A stretch of 64,000 nt of DNA from Apostichopus japonicus (taxonomy: Eukaryota; Echinodermata; Holothuroidea; Aspidochirotida; Stichopodidae). The notes beneath the pieces were generated by a model, which did not search any database, was not told the DNA's origin, and saw only the letters and a list, made by a program, of their open reading frames with translations. The position numbers were made by a program, and so were the translations under genes. The stretch lies in the NCBI RefSeq assembly GCF_037975245.1, contig NC_092569.1, forward strand, positions 23,756,168 through 23,820,167, in the 5' to 3' direction. Shown here piece by piece: positions 10,001 to 20,419 of the stretch; the first letter of the stretch is position 1; every line of letters begins with the position of its first letter.

Positions 10001-10960
10001 TAAGAACAGGAAATAATACGAGAGGCAAATACGATCATATATCGTCACAGAACCAGTAACAGAAATAAATATTCATGGCTTGCAGTGAACACATACTACT
10101 AACAGAATAATGTTTCTTATAACATATGTGAAATAATTATACCAAGAAGAGCCGTACACCGTGTTTCAAGACAAGGACAAACTGAGACATAGAATGAAAT
10201 TAAAAATGTGAATATAATAACTAAAAACTATTTAATGGAAAGCCCAGGATTTAGGTCTCCGTTCGGACCAAATACCATATTTACTCATTTTATCATAATA
10301 TTTAATATCAATAGACATTTATTACATTTCATGTAATAAGCAAGATTACAGCTTTTACATTAATATACATCAGTTCATTTCAATCCAGATCAATGATCCT
10401 CTTACAGTCACATATACGGAGAGGGTAAACTAATACAACAGTGCATGATATATCTAATGATCGCGAAATTACTCAACTGATCATAAGAAATAATTCAATT
10501 CAATTTGCATCCCCCACCCTTCATTCCAGTTCACTATAATACTTATTTCATGACCCAACAAAAATTGTCTGCAGTATATCAGGATACTAACGCAATTGTT
10601 TAATGGCCAAGTATTAACCACTGATGGTTCTTGCATTTTTGCTTCACAGGTGAATATTTCTCTAAGAACAAAGGAAAACAATTCAGCACGCATGACCGAG
10701 ACAATGACGGATGTGGTAACTTCGACTGTGCAGAGAAGCACAGAAGCGGCTGGTGGTACTCGAATACTTTGTGCACTCGTTGTTTTAGTACTAGTCATAG
10801 CTATTGTAATCGTTTTCAATACAGCAGCAGCTGCATGTCATTTTGTACGGCTCACAACCTTAACGGCGTCTACAATGGAGGAAATGGGGAAATGATCTAC
10901 TCTCGTTATAATAACTGCAACGTCCAATTCGTTGAGATGAAAATTCGACCATCCTCTTGA
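3958..10960 (+). CDS. FReD gene 1: mucin-like Ser/Thr stalk plus fibrinogen-related domain (3' part of gene)
   Basis: Predicted secreted lectin-like protein. Ten Ser/Thr-rich 36-residue exons (listed separately) feed into a FReD of three exons: 8584-8744, 9113-9374 and 10650-10960. Phases agree throughout: stalk exons 1-1, FReD exon 1 starts phase 1 and ends phase 0, exon 2 ends phase 1, exon 3 starts phase 1. The FReD shows DCQEVYDAG, FNVSC, GGGWT at the exon 1/2 join, VFQRRTDGS, GFGD, NLWLGNEKLHYLT, FSTHDRDND, GWW and C-terminal EMKIRPSS then TGA. FReD proteins bind acetylated or sialylated glycans in innate immunity (family knowledge). The start codon and signal peptide are not in view. 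A 3' segmental copy is FReD gene 2. Stalk length and splicing are inference without transcripts. Confidence 0.8.
4466..4573 (+). CDS. Ser/Thr stalk exon 2
   Basis: 108 bp, phase 1-1, same acceptor and donor pattern. It carries STTTEDILTSST, SEDTPSTEAVGSTNN and a Leu-Pro before the donor (NNLPG) where other copies have NNPPG. Confidence 0.75.
4974..5081 (+). CDS. Ser/Thr stalk exon 3
   Basis: 108 bp, phase 1-1. The first exon base is A instead of G (acceptor CTTCAG then ACAAAGG), so the split codon reads Asp rather than Gly. The rest matches the consensus. Confidence 0.75.
5481..5588 (+). CDS. Ser/Thr stalk exon 4
   Basis: 108 bp, phase 1-1, consensus acceptor TATTCTTCAG and donor CAG then GTGGGT; fully open. 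Confidence 0.75.
5989..6096 (+). CDS. Ser/Thr stalk exon 5
   Basis: 108 bp, phase 1-1. Like exon 3 it starts ACAAAGG, so the first residue is Asp; otherwise consensus. Confidence 0.75.
6497..6604 (+). CDS. Ser/Thr stalk exon 6
   Basis: 108 bp, phase 1-1, consensus splice signals, fully open. Confidence 0.75.
7005..7112 (+). CDS. Ser/Thr stalk exon 7
   Basis: 108 bp, phase 1-1, with an Ile-to-Thr change (TTEDTLTSS) where other copies have EDILTSS; open, splice signals intact. Confidence 0.75.
7512..7619 (+). CDS. Ser/Thr stalk exon 8 (diverged)
   Basis: 108 bp, phase 1-1, with several replacements (KGSLTTTEDIL, IPPKEAVGSTYNPPG) but still open. The donor is preceded by CCACCTG. The intron after it is shortened to 175 bp. 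Confidence 0.7.
7795..7902 (+). CDS. Ser/Thr stalk exon 9
   Basis: 108 bp, phase 1-1, close to consensus with DILTSS retained and intact acceptor and donor. It sits only 283 bp after exon 8's start because of an intronic deletion of about 225 bp. Confidence 0.75.
8302..8409 (+). CDS. Ser/Thr stalk exon 10 with altered acceptor
   Basis: The normal acceptor AG is TG here (TTCTTCTG), yet the reading frame is open through the whole 108 bp (STTTEDIPTSSAAQTSED). An in-phase alternative AG at 8306-8307 would give a 102-bp exon starting 8308 with the same phase. The donor is AAG then TGGGTATAC with GT at 8410. It may be spliced from the cryptic site, skipped, or dead. Confidence 0.5.
8466..8508 (+). 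pseudogene. Partial Ser/Thr exon relic
   Basis: Matches the 3' half of the stalk exon (EAVGSTN) and is followed by a GTGGGTATACGTAC donor-like block, but the 5' half and its normal acceptor are missing. A CATCCACAG just upstream could serve as acceptor in phase 1. Confidence 0.45.
8584..8744 (+). CDS. FReD gene 1, FReD exon 1
   Basis: Acceptor CCATCTACAG, donor ACC then GTAAGT. The exon starts with stalk-derived residues (AVGS) and runs without an intron into FReD residues (LFTDCQEVYDAGHTQDG ... GGGWT). It starts phase 1 and ends phase 0. The opening residues match the 3' half of the stalk exon, so this exon looks like a fusion of the two. Confidence 0.85.
9113..9374 (+). CDS. FReD gene 1, FReD exon 2
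   Basis: 262 bp, acceptor CTTTTCAG, donor ACAG then GTTTGT, phase 0 to 1. It encodes VFQRRTDGSTSFYQNW through NLWLGNEKLHYLTN to SGNTG, the central FReD strand region. The same exon length (262 bp) is found in FReD genes 2 and 3. Confidence 0.88.
10650..10960 (+). CDS. FReD gene 1, terminal FReD exon with Cys-rich insertion
   Basis: Acceptor TTGCTTCACAG, phase 1, stop TGA at 10958-10960. It contains the Ca-site region FSTHDRDND, DCAEKHRSGWW, NLNGVYNGG and EMKIRP. Between GWWYSN and NLNG there is an extra loop with five cysteines that canonical FReDs (and gene 3) lack. AATAAA at 11040-11045 is a plausible poly(A) signal. Confidence 0.87.
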
Positions 10961-11039
10961 GTTGATGACGGATAGTCTGCCTTGTGATTTCTCTCGAAAC
11001 CATTGTAAAATGAACAAATAGTTTCGATATGAGAAAAAC

Positions 11040-11045
11040 AATAAA
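11040..11045 (+). terminator. Candidate poly(A) signal, FReD gene 1
   Basis: AATAAA 80 bp after the stop codon. The matching position in gene 2 is mutated. Confidence 0.45.
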
Positions 11046-11287
11046 CTGGACGAAACGAGCTATTGGAAGTATCCGTGAAAAAACAAATACATTAAATTAT
11101 GTTTCATCTTCGAGGATTGAAACCTCTCAAGAAAACTTTAATTAGGAGATGATATGTTCAAATGTGAGTGGCAGATTTACAAAAAACAAACAAACAATAG
11201 TATTCTTTAATCTTCAGAGATATTGTTGAATATTCCTTTATTTGAAATAATTTCCTAAACTGTTCATGTTTCAATTTGTTTCAATGT

Positions 11288-14200
11288 TTTTTTTTTCCAC
11301 TGTATTTATTTACAATATCGTAACATACAAAAGAATCAGCAAAAAGACTTACATAAAGAAGCATACATTAAGAAATCATTAAAGTCGTTAAGGTTAATTA
11401 CACAAATTGTTGTTTTGCATAGATATGACACAGTAAAGGTCAGGTCGAAAGCGAAAGCGAAACTTAAAATAAAATTCGTGCACATCTGGGATTTTGTTAT
11501 TCAACCTACAAGTGTAAATATATTTTTTAGCATGCAAAATTAAAAAGTTCATAGGATTACCCATATCATCAAAATCATCAAAACAAATATTGGTCAAATT
11601 AAAAGTATAATTATTTTTGAATGCAATTTGAATTCACTGCCTCCCAGAATCGCTCAACGTGACTACAATTATGAAACAAATGTATTAGAGTTTCTTCGGC
11701 ATTCTTGCAAAATGAACAAACTGGAGAATTGACCTTTTTCATTTTATAAAGCAAGCTATTTATGCCTAAAATACGATGTAGGAAACGCAATTGTAAATAT
11801 GATACTTTGGGGTTATTCACAGCCGTATACGGAAGACTAAAAATCTTATTCCAATCTACTTCAATGGAAAATTTATAGCTTGCCATTTCAAACAAGACGA
11901 CGGAGCGTGCAGAGACCGGTAGTTAGCTTCCCTATTATAAACATTTGTGGTTATTTTATGTGTGCGCATGCACATATAAAAGTTATTTTCACTCATTGGG
12001 AGCAAATCAGAATCATGGTACCCCCTCCCATGACCAGGAATGGCGTGAATAATCCCAAGTATGAAGTAAATGGAAAATTTCTAACATTTATTTTCTCTTA
12101 AAACGTGTTATATGGAATTACCGAGCCATCGTTTTAATGACATCTTTCAAATGATTTTTTCTGTGATTTAAAAGATTATAATGGAAATCACTTTATTGTT
12201 AACCAATATATGAATGTTGTTTAAAATGATTTCATTGCCGTAATTACTATCTGGATGATGAAAATTAAACTCAGTCCAAGCCTCACACACTTCTCTGCCA
12301 AAAAAATATTAGAAATACGTGAAACTGCCTCCTTATTGAAATTAAATTAAAAAAGAAAAGCACCACCGAACTGTTTTAGGTACAAATCAAAAAAATATTT
12401 TCCAGTTTCCTACTTGGGGGGGGGTGGGGGGCTAAATGCCGTTTTACCCAGCTACATGGAGTTTAGATTTTTAATGAATGATTCAACATCTGTTATATCA
12501 AAGCCACCATTAACTTTCTTATTAATAAGGGTGCTACGTTTCATTTTCTAAGGTTTATTGTTCCAAATAAAATTATACACAATTATATTAACCTCTTAAA
12601 TGAACTAAGAGGAGGATTAGGTAGAACACTAAAAAGAAAAACAAGTTGCGAAATGGCCAAACTCTTAATAACAGTTATTTTACCAGTTGGTGTTAAGTCA
12701 CGTTTTGACCACATTCCAAGTAAATGTTTGAGCCTGGATAATTTGGGAAGATAATTCAACGAAAAGAAATCTTCATTGTTTGTAGTAAATGTGACATCAA
12801 TATATTTCACGGGATTAGGATTAACATTAAAACAATACTCAAGAAAATAACGGGGAACCCTTGAAACCAAAGCACCCAATGCAAAAAGAATGATTTGCTG
12901 AACTTAACTTTTAAACCCGAAGCGACAGACAAATTATTAAGAATGTTAACAACCTCTACAAGAGAAGCGCGAGAACCATCGAAAAATAAAACAGTATCAT
13001 CGGCATATTGTAAAATTCTAATTTCAGAGTTATTAATATAGATATGCCTTTGATAGGACAGCTGGTTTTAACCATGAACGTGAGAAATTCTGAACATAAA
13101 ATAAAGAGGTAAAGACTGAGTAAACAACCTGTCTTACACCTCGAGAAATACTAAAATACTGAGAGAGATGACCATTGTTAATAACACAAGATGTAACGTT
13201 CCCACAATAGGTTCTAACCCACCTAATACATTTTGGACCAAAATTGAAGAATTTTAAACTTTGATAAAGAAACTCCCATGTCCAAACAATCAAAAGCCTT
13301 TTCCAAATCTAGAAAAAGAAGAGTACCTGAAATATTGTTAGAATAACAATGATCAATGAGGTATAAAACTAGTCTAATGTTCTCACCAATGAAACGTCCC
13401 TTTAAGAATCCAGTTTGCTCCTCACTAATAATGTAATTTAAAATACGCTTCATGCGGGTTGCCAGAAATTTTGCATCGATCTTGTAGTCAGTATTTAAAA
13501 TTGCTATAGGCCTCCAATTTTCAAAAATTGTAAATCTTTTGAAGGCTTTGGAATAAAAGAGATTATTGCCCTGTCCTGTTCATCGGCTAAGTGTGTATAC
13601 AACTGAAAACAAAATTAAGAGAATTAACAACAAAATCACCTAAAATATCCCAAAAATGTACATAAAATTCAACTGATAATCCATCAGAACCAGGGGTTTT
13701 ATTCTTTTGCATGAACCCAATAGCCTCTTTACATTCATTGATGGTAAAAAGACCCTCGCACAAACAACTCTAATCATCGGTAAGACTGTAGTGATCAATA
13801 CAAACATCATCAAAATACGAGACAGGAGAAATATTAGGACACTTAGTTTAAAGTTTACGATAAAAGCTAACAGCTTCACTTTAAATATCCTGACAATTTG
13901 AAACAATACGACCATCTTCATTGTAAAGCTCTAATAGGTTATTATTTACCATGTTGTAACGTTCAAGATTAAGATAATACTGTGAATTTTTAGCACCATA
14001 TTCACACCATCTAGCACTAGAACAAATAACCATACCCTGAAATTTATAATCATATAAAATATCTTAATTGTTTCGCAGATCTGCTAGAGTCCTATTTAAA
14101 CGTTCAGATGGACATATAGTGATTAAACTTTCAAACCTGGCAATCTCATTTACGAGATAGTATTCATACCTGTTACGCTCTTTCGCACGAATGGAAAAAT

Positions 14201-15081
14201 AACGCATACTAAAAGAACGGATGTTCACCTTAACAGCTTCCCAGAGAAGGGAATCATTCAAATAGGATATGAAGTAGTTTTGTTAATAATATCAATAATA
14301 GAATTAAAATAGCACAAATCTGCTAAAAGTGAAACATTTAACTTCCAGTAGCCACGGCCCCTTGGCTCGATTTTACAATTAATAGTAAGAGTAACGCTAG
14401 AATGGTCGGACCTAAAAATAGAAACAATGTCAGCTGCACTCACAGTTTGAACAATATGTCGAGAACACCAAAATAAATCAAGTCGACAGTGAATAGAATT
14501 ATCAACAGAAGAATGCGAGGTGAAAAGCCGGGCGTTAGGATTACGATCACTCCAAATATCAACAAGATCATGATTTTCTGCTATCTGAAGCATAGTTTGA
14601 CGGGCATTAAAATTAGTTCTTTGCAGCCCTCCAAATTTATCATGAGTTAAATTACCTACAAACTTAAACTGACCGTCCCAAATAATCGATGTACACTCAA
14701 ATGCTGTCAAATGTTGTGCAATATTACTAAAGAAAAATGGGTCATCCTTGTTTGGACCATAAACATCAATTACAGAATAAATCTGATCGTAAACATTTAA
14801 ATCAATTATAATATACCTTCCATTTTCATCGACTCTAGTTCTTATAATAGTAATATTGAGTTTTGGGTTGAAAAATAAACCAACACCTCTACTGTTATTA
14901 TCCCCATGGGAAAGATAAAGATTACCACCCCATTCCTTTGACCAAGAGTTAACATCACAAGGGACAGAGTGACTCTCTTGAGGTAAAATAACGTCCAAAC
15001 GACGTAAATAAATAACTTTTTTCTATCCATATAGTTACGTAACCTACGAGCATTAAACGAAACGAATTTTACTTCAATCAT
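11288..15081 (-). mobile_element. L1/Tx1-like non-LTR retrotransposon, ORF2 only (copy A)
   Basis: Read on the minus strand from 15081 to an A-rich 3' end (T run at 11288-11297). It carries an APE-type endonuclease, reverse transcriptase and C-terminal Cys/His finger, all interrupted by frameshifts. ORF1 is absent: the element stops at the ORF2 start, whereas the duplicate at 32414 continues into ORF1. It was present before the segmental duplication. Confidence 0.85.
11611..15081 (-). pseudogene. Decayed LINE ORF2: endonuclease, reverse transcriptase, zf-RVT
   Basis: Endonuclease segment 14258-15081: it opens with VSFNARRLRNYMDRKK, then after a frameshift ILPQESHS (the QE catalytic motif) and RSDHSSVTL. 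The expected GDFN is altered here (IIWDGQFKFVG) but intact in copy B. RT segment about 13033-13453: EEQTGFLKGRFIGENIRL, LFLDLEKAFD, and a GVRQ motif whose following residues are frameshifted (about 13140). Post-RT pieces lie at 12583-12879, and a C-terminal CSFCKNAEETLIHLFHNC finger at 11611-11895. At least four frame changes show it cannot encode an active protein. The domain order is that of L1/Tx1-clade LINEs. Confidence 0.85.
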
Positions 15082-15320
15082 TATGATCGCAGGTCACCCA
15101 AATACTGTAACACTGTACCAATCCAACAACCATTCCCAGCAACTTCCTAACTCCATTGAAAAATGTGATGTCCCAGAGGATATGCACGAGACGTGTGAAT
15201 CTTCTTCGCAATTTACAGGACATACTATGGCTTTGCTTGGCATCGGCTTCTATGCAAGCTTTTTAGATAAGCCCAAGAAGGAGCTATACCACTACAGCAT
15301 GATGAAAAGCTTGGTTGATG
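15082..15320. other. Unassigned spacer after the duplication end
   Basis: Unrelated to the sequence beyond 32414. The open frame at 15083-15505 runs into a simple-repeat tract and shows no domain. Confidence 0.4.
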
Positions 15321-15321
15321 A

Positions 15322-15512
15322 TCGCATTCAGGCGCGTATCCAGGGGGGTGTTGGGGGCGCGCCCCCCCCCCCCCCGGGTAAGATAAAGAGGAGAGAAAAA
15401 AAGAGAAGAAAAAAGAGAAAAAGGAGGGGAAAAAGAGGAGGAGGAGAGGAAGGAAGGGAAAAGAAAAAGAAGAAGGAGAAAAAAAAAGAGAAAATGAGGG
15501 AGTAAAAGAAAA
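15322..15512. repeat. Dispersed-repeat end, poly(C) run and purine (GA) tract
   Basis: GCGTATCCAGG then GGGGGCGCGC, a C run at about 15360-15376, then ~130 bp of almost pure purine. The GCGTATCCAGG end is the reverse complement of the block at 17215-17241, so both are ends of the same dispersed repeat family. Confidence 0.6.
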
Positions 15513-15591
15513 ACGCCAAGACACCGGGAAGAGAAAGAGGAGCAGTGACATCATTGCAGCGCTGATCCCTATAACATACACATGGCCGGGT

Positions 15592-16040
15592 AGCCAGTGA
15601 CGGATCGAGGATTTCGGAAGGGGCGTGCGCCTCACCCGACCCTTAACACCGACAAATCCACTTTTGACGTTTCCATTTTTCCTCTCTCACTAATGTATCT
15701 ATATATATTTACTATATATGGTCAATCATAACGCGTGTGTGTGTATATGCGCCTTAAACAATTGTACAATTGTGCTATGAAACCAACTGTGGCTGGTCTC
15801 GAACTCGACCGAGTCGTCGAACATGACGCATTTCGGGAAGGGCGACCGCCCCCCCCCCCAGCATATTTTTATGATATCGCTAGTGATTTCAAAATAAACA
15901 AAAGCTTAGATGCAACTTACGAGGCATGGCAAGTGTCATATCCAGCGATCTGGGAGGCAAAATCCTCTTGTTCGCTTCGCGCCAACTCGTGGTGGCGCTA
16001 CGCACAGATAGTTTGCCTACAGGCTTCGCCCCTCCCTTAG
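15592..16040. repeat. Dispersed MITE-like repeats
   Basis: CCAGTGACGGATCGAGGATTTCGG resembles the CAGTGGCGGATCCAGG termini seen in many hAT-type MITEs. Toward 15975-16030 lies CGCGCCAACTCGTGGTGGCG, which recurs at about 17165-17190. Boundaries are approximate. Confidence 0.45.
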
Positions 16041-16535
16041 TAAATTATTCGCTATGCGCCTGTTCGAATTTGTAAAGCAAACAGCAGATATCACATCATA
16101 TCAGTGAGCATGAAAATGGAGGTTCCAGGATTAACAGGCTCAAAACTGTCGATGTGTGTAGTCATAGGACTCCAATTTGATTTGGGGGCTGTAACGACTT
16201 GCCCGAAAAATATAACCTACATTTTTATCGCGCTCCGCGCGCGTTCAACGTTCATGTTAATATCATATAAGCAAGCATCGGTTATTACATCGCATGCCAT
16301 CGTGTACCGTACTGTCCGTGAAAGTTGCGCAGTATACCGCGGGATGCTAATGTAAACAACGAAATGTGTTTTGTAGATGGAGAGAAAGCATGGAGGTCCT
16401 ATTATGTCAAATTCTCTTTTACATAAGTAATGGCGAATTAGTCGGCCAAGCTTAGAACTTTATTTTAATTATCAAGGAGATATTTTTTAAACTATTCATT
16501 TCCTTTAGCTATATCATTGCAATTAATTTTTCTTT
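16041..16535. other. No recognisable feature
   Basis: Moderately GC-rich fragments around 16220-16340; short open frames without domains. Confidence 0.4.
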
Positions 16536-17245
16536 CAGTAGGAGCCCCCCCCCCCCCCCGCCTCCTACGCCTATGTGTGTAGTGTTCGGTTTCGGAAATA
16601 TCTGGTATTTTTTTTATTTCCTTCAACCAAGTTTTATCATAGCCGTTATAAGAGGGTTTAATATTTGTACACCAATAAATTAACTGTATCTGAATTTTCG
16701 AAAATTTTCTTACCAACATTACTTCTTCATCATACTTCCCTCAACTCGTGTAATTTTTACCGGTCTGTTAGGGGTTCAAGAAGATTTTTCTATATTGGTT
16801 GTCTATAGATGACATTTTTTGCAACATTATGGGTATGTCTTGAAGTGAGTTTATTCACGAGAAATGTGAATTTTCAAATTCTGAACAAATAATGGGCTGA
16901 AAACCTTGAAAAGTGGGGCTGTCGGGTATTGTGGGCCGCGAAGTAGAATCACCTAGAAAAGCAATGATCCACAGGGCATGCAATGAGGTCGAACATGATG
17001 TGTGACTGATGACCATCTTCAAAAAGGTTATGGATGGGAAAAAACTATTGGGAAATACTTGGTTCTCAGGCAAAAGTATACATCTGGTTGGTCATTTTCA
17101 AGCCCGAGAAGTGCCTTTTCCGGTGATCTGGGGGTTATTAAAACCAGAAATTTTCTTGTGCGCTGCGCGCCAACTGATGGTGGCGCTCCGCTTAGATAGT
17201 AATTCGCGCCCCCGGGTTACAAAAACCTGGATACGCCCCTGGTAT
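16536..17245. repeat. Dispersed repeat fragments with poly(C) run
   Basis: AGGAGC, a C run at 16545-16559 and CGCCTCCTACGCC resemble a MITE terminus. 17150-17241 carries GCGCGCCAACTGATGGTGGCG and ends ACCTGGATACGCCCCTGG, the reverse complement of the end at about 15322. Confidence 0.45.
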
Positions 17246-19240
17246 TCACCCCACTGTAAAATGTGTGATAATCTTGCCTGGCATTTCTAATTAGAGCATA
17301 TCCTTTGCTGCATCGGCCTGTAGATCTATCCATCTATAGGTACAAAAAGAAAAGCTTTCTCTTAAAGATATGCTGATTTGGTCCCAATTAAAGCACGCTA
17401 TAGCTTGGAAAGTTTTGCGATTACCGAATAGACCTCACATGACCTCACACTCTACAAATGAAGAAAACAATGGACTGCTTTACAAAACTAAATCTACTGT
17501 AAATCTGCCACTATTTTAATCATCTCACAACCTTTCATATATATATATATACTTCTGTCACTGTCAATTTCAATTCGTTTATCCATCCCATTTTGGGCCC
17601 ATTAATTCTTGATTCATCTTGCCTTGTATACAACATTGAACATTTTATTTATGCAGCCATGTATTCAATTGAAGCTGATACAGCTCCTACCATAGCAAGT
17701 GCTATTTAAAGTTGCAAGTCATTAAAGTTTTACCAATTGTTGAGATTTCAAAATTTAAATATATAATCGGGTGGGCTAAAAAAACAATTTAGCTAAAGTT
17801 TGATATAACAAGAGATACATTTATGATTTTCATCATTTTTTATTCTTTTCAACTGGCAAGTAGGAACGTCTTCTGACATAACTGGAAGAAATATTGTTTT
17901 TGCAAAGAATGAATACAAAATTTGAAAAAAAAATATCCACATTTTTGGAGTAAAAAAAACTTTGTGGGGGTAACAAGAAAACAATGTTCTCATAAAAGAA
18001 TATAGTTCTAGAAAAATGAGTAAGTCAAATTGTATGAATGAAAATCCATTTCCCTGGTCTTTCTGTGTAGATCAATATATGTTGTAAAGACTGTGTGCAT
18101 TCCTGCAACAAGGTTCCTTGCCAATTCAGTCTAAATAGTATGGTGTCGACTTTGAAACATAAACATTTTTTGGTATGTTTCCTTCCATGTTTGGTTTACA
18201 CCTGATATGTGTAACATGTTCAATATAAACATTGTCAAAACATTGATATTTGATATTTGTAGGTCAATATGGTATTTGTAATGTCTATAGCTAGATCTTT
18301 GATCTGTTAATGACAAAATGCATGAATTTTCAAGCTCTCCCTCATAAAATTGTTAGGAGTTGAAATATCCGAAAGTTAGACTATGTTTAAATGACAACAA
18401 GGTGATCCTCTTCAAGGTGAGTGTTATAACTATAAACATGGAAACAGGAAACCTTGTATTCCGAATAATATGAATGTCTGTAAAATGCTGTAAGCCATAT
18501 GCTACTGTATACCAACCAGATATAATTACCATAGAAAATATAGGACTAAGCTGATTATCACTCCATGGCTACAGTTACTTGTATATAACCTACTGATGTA
18601 CATAATTTACTAAAGTGGTCCGCTATATGATACATGAGTGTTGAAAATGGAGTATATATTGTTTTCATTCAGTAGGGCAGACACTGACATCCCTAAAAGG
18701 CAACATTTTATGACTATTATAGATTTTCCATCATCATTCCCCCCCCCCCCCCGCTTCCCTCCTCCAGTCCTGACAACTCTCCTAGCCCTAATATAAACCA
18801 GCCTAATTTAGCATTACCTTAGGCCTATACACGCCTAGAATTTAGGCTACCCCAGTATCAAATCCTGAGCTGATGATGTTCCAGCCTTCTAGGGTCTAGC
18901 CTGTTCTCTTGTGTTATTCTCATTGTGTTGGGCTACCAAAGTATTTAACATTAGGCTAACTGCATATAGACCCTCCCCAATTTTATGGTAAACTTCAATA
19001 AAAAAAAAATTATAACAATGAGATTCTGTGTCTTGAACACTTTTTACAGTAGATTACAGATATTGGGGTAAATAAAAACAACTGAGGGGTGAATAAAAAC
19101 TAGTTTTTTTTACCCCAGTCACACACTTTCTTTGGGTTAAAAACAAACAAGGTGATTCTGGCACATGTGAAAATAGAGGTGTTAGTTGCATTATTACATC
19201 TTGTACAGACATCTTCCAATGTAAAAAAAAAAACTGTATT
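17246..19240. other. Non-coding stretch; no gene recognised
   Basis: AT-rich with a TA microsatellite near 17537, a C run at 18739-18752 and GGCCTA-type motifs at 18780-18970. No splice-bounded ORF with a recognisable domain. Confidence 0.45.
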
Positions 19241-19253
19241 TAGGAACTTGGCA

Positions 19254-20032
19254 TCATTCATAGGTTTTATGGAATAAGATGTTCCGGAGGAGTGGTGCGA
19301 AGTTCAAAATTGTCTCTTTCCGGGTTTGCAGGTTCAAAGTTCCAGTGCTTGGTGCATACCCTAATGTTTTCTCTTTCTCAATAGGTTTGATAAAATTCTT
19401 TGATGCCAGCAGATACTGCAGTTGCTTGTAATCTGTCTCTATGTCATAAAACGGTTTTTGACAAAGTAAAAACTTCTCAAAGAGCTCAAGGGCAGGCTCA
19501 CTGTTAGTATCAACATTCTGGCTATGCAAAAATGCTTTTGTGTTTTCTTTTAGACTTCCAACAAGGTCATCAAAAGGCTGAGACACATCTTGCACCATAG
19601 TTGACACTGAACTTTGAGACACACTACTGAAAGATTTAAGTTTGCAAATTAGCATGAGAGCTTGTTCCTTAACTTGCTGTTCATCAAGGTGATCCCACTC
19701 TTCATTATATGCATCGTCATCACTATCTTCATCCATGTCATCAATGCAAATGTCATCTTGCTGTATGTTTCCTATCACAGCCTCCACAGGCAAATCATCA
19801 TCTTGCTCTTGGATATGTTCTCCATTACAAATATTAGGCATTGTGTGTTGTTTAATGATGTGCCTTTTGAAGCTGTAACTTTTCCGGAAGCTTTGCTGAC
19901 ATCCATTTTGTTCACACACTGCAATAGATCTAAAATCACTTCCTCTAAGCAAGAAAAGGCTCTGAAATGTGCAAAGAGCCCCTTTATGCCACCATTAACT
20001 TCAGTTTGACAGTGGAAACACTCTAGAGCCAT
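19254..20032 (-). pseudogene. C2H2 zinc-finger protein, N-terminal part, with one frameshift
   Basis: Two minus-strand frames join: 20032 to about 19950 begins MALECFHCQTEVNGG (a CxxC finger with H22), and from about 19955 to 19254 the frame continues LRGSDFRSIAVCEQNGC with a C-x4-C-x12-H-x4-H finger (C13, C18, H31, H36 of the 232-residue segment). This is followed by an Asp/Glu-rich region and a Ser-rich helical stretch, ending at a stop after LFHKTYE. A 1-base shift between the frames, where the finger's second His is expected, suggests a broken copy or sequencing error. Multi-copy genes with this N-terminal layout occur in fish, cnidarians and echinoderms (my recollection); function unknown. 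Nuclear DNA/RNA binding would be inference. Confidence 0.5.
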
Positions 20033-20226
20033 TGTTAATACAAAATTATATATTTCTTTGTAGTGTTTACTTGTTTTGCTAACTCCCTGGCAGTAACAAC
20101 AGCTTCCTCATCAAAATTTGTGGGATCAGAGAGAGCTTTATTATTTGTCTTGTTTGATTTTGTTCAAACCCTTACTGCACCTCCACTTGAAAAAAATCAT
20201 CACCATTTCTTTTCCTTCATTCTTCA

Positions 20227-20332
20227 GGCCTCAAAGTTCCTCATAAACGTGATTCTCGGTCCAACTTTAGGGAACGTTCTTTTATTTCTTCCTTTCCCAG
20301 CAACAGGAAATTGTCTCTGTCAATCTCATTTT
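20227..20332 (-). pseudogene. SAM-domain-like exon with frameshift
   Basis: After a minus-strand acceptor (AATTTTAG at 20333-20334) one frame reads NEIDRDNFLLLGKEEIKE, and a frame shifted by one base continues KVGPRITFMRNFEA, together matching the second half of a SAM (sterile alpha motif) domain. It lies ~200 bp 5' of the zinc-finger ORF on the same strand. Between them an open stretch reads DPTNFDEEAVVTARELAK, so part of the same gene is plausible. SAM domains mediate protein oligomerisation (family knowledge). Confidence 0.45.
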
Positions 20333-20419
20333 CTAAAATTAAAAGAAAAAGATGATTCACAAACAAGATATGGAATGGAAATGAACATTAGTCAAAATGG
20401 CAGTTATTAACTGAACTGG

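Larger units (their letters stand above)
8600..15081. repeat. Segmental duplication, copy A
   Basis: From FReD exon 1 through both FReD introns, the 3' UTR and the downstream minus-strand LINE, this block matches 26895-32414 base for base over long stretches, including introns and intergenic DNA. Homology stops upstream inside FReD exon 1 and downstream exactly at the LINE ORF2 start. Confidence 0.88.

Noticed and set aside
9838-10038. Minus ORF in FReD gene 1 intron
   Set aside because: Not open in the duplicated intron at 28073-28273, so not conserved as protein.
15083-15635. Overlapping ORFs on both strands rich in Lys/Arg or Ser/Phe
   Set aside because: Produced by the poly(C) and purine simple repeats.
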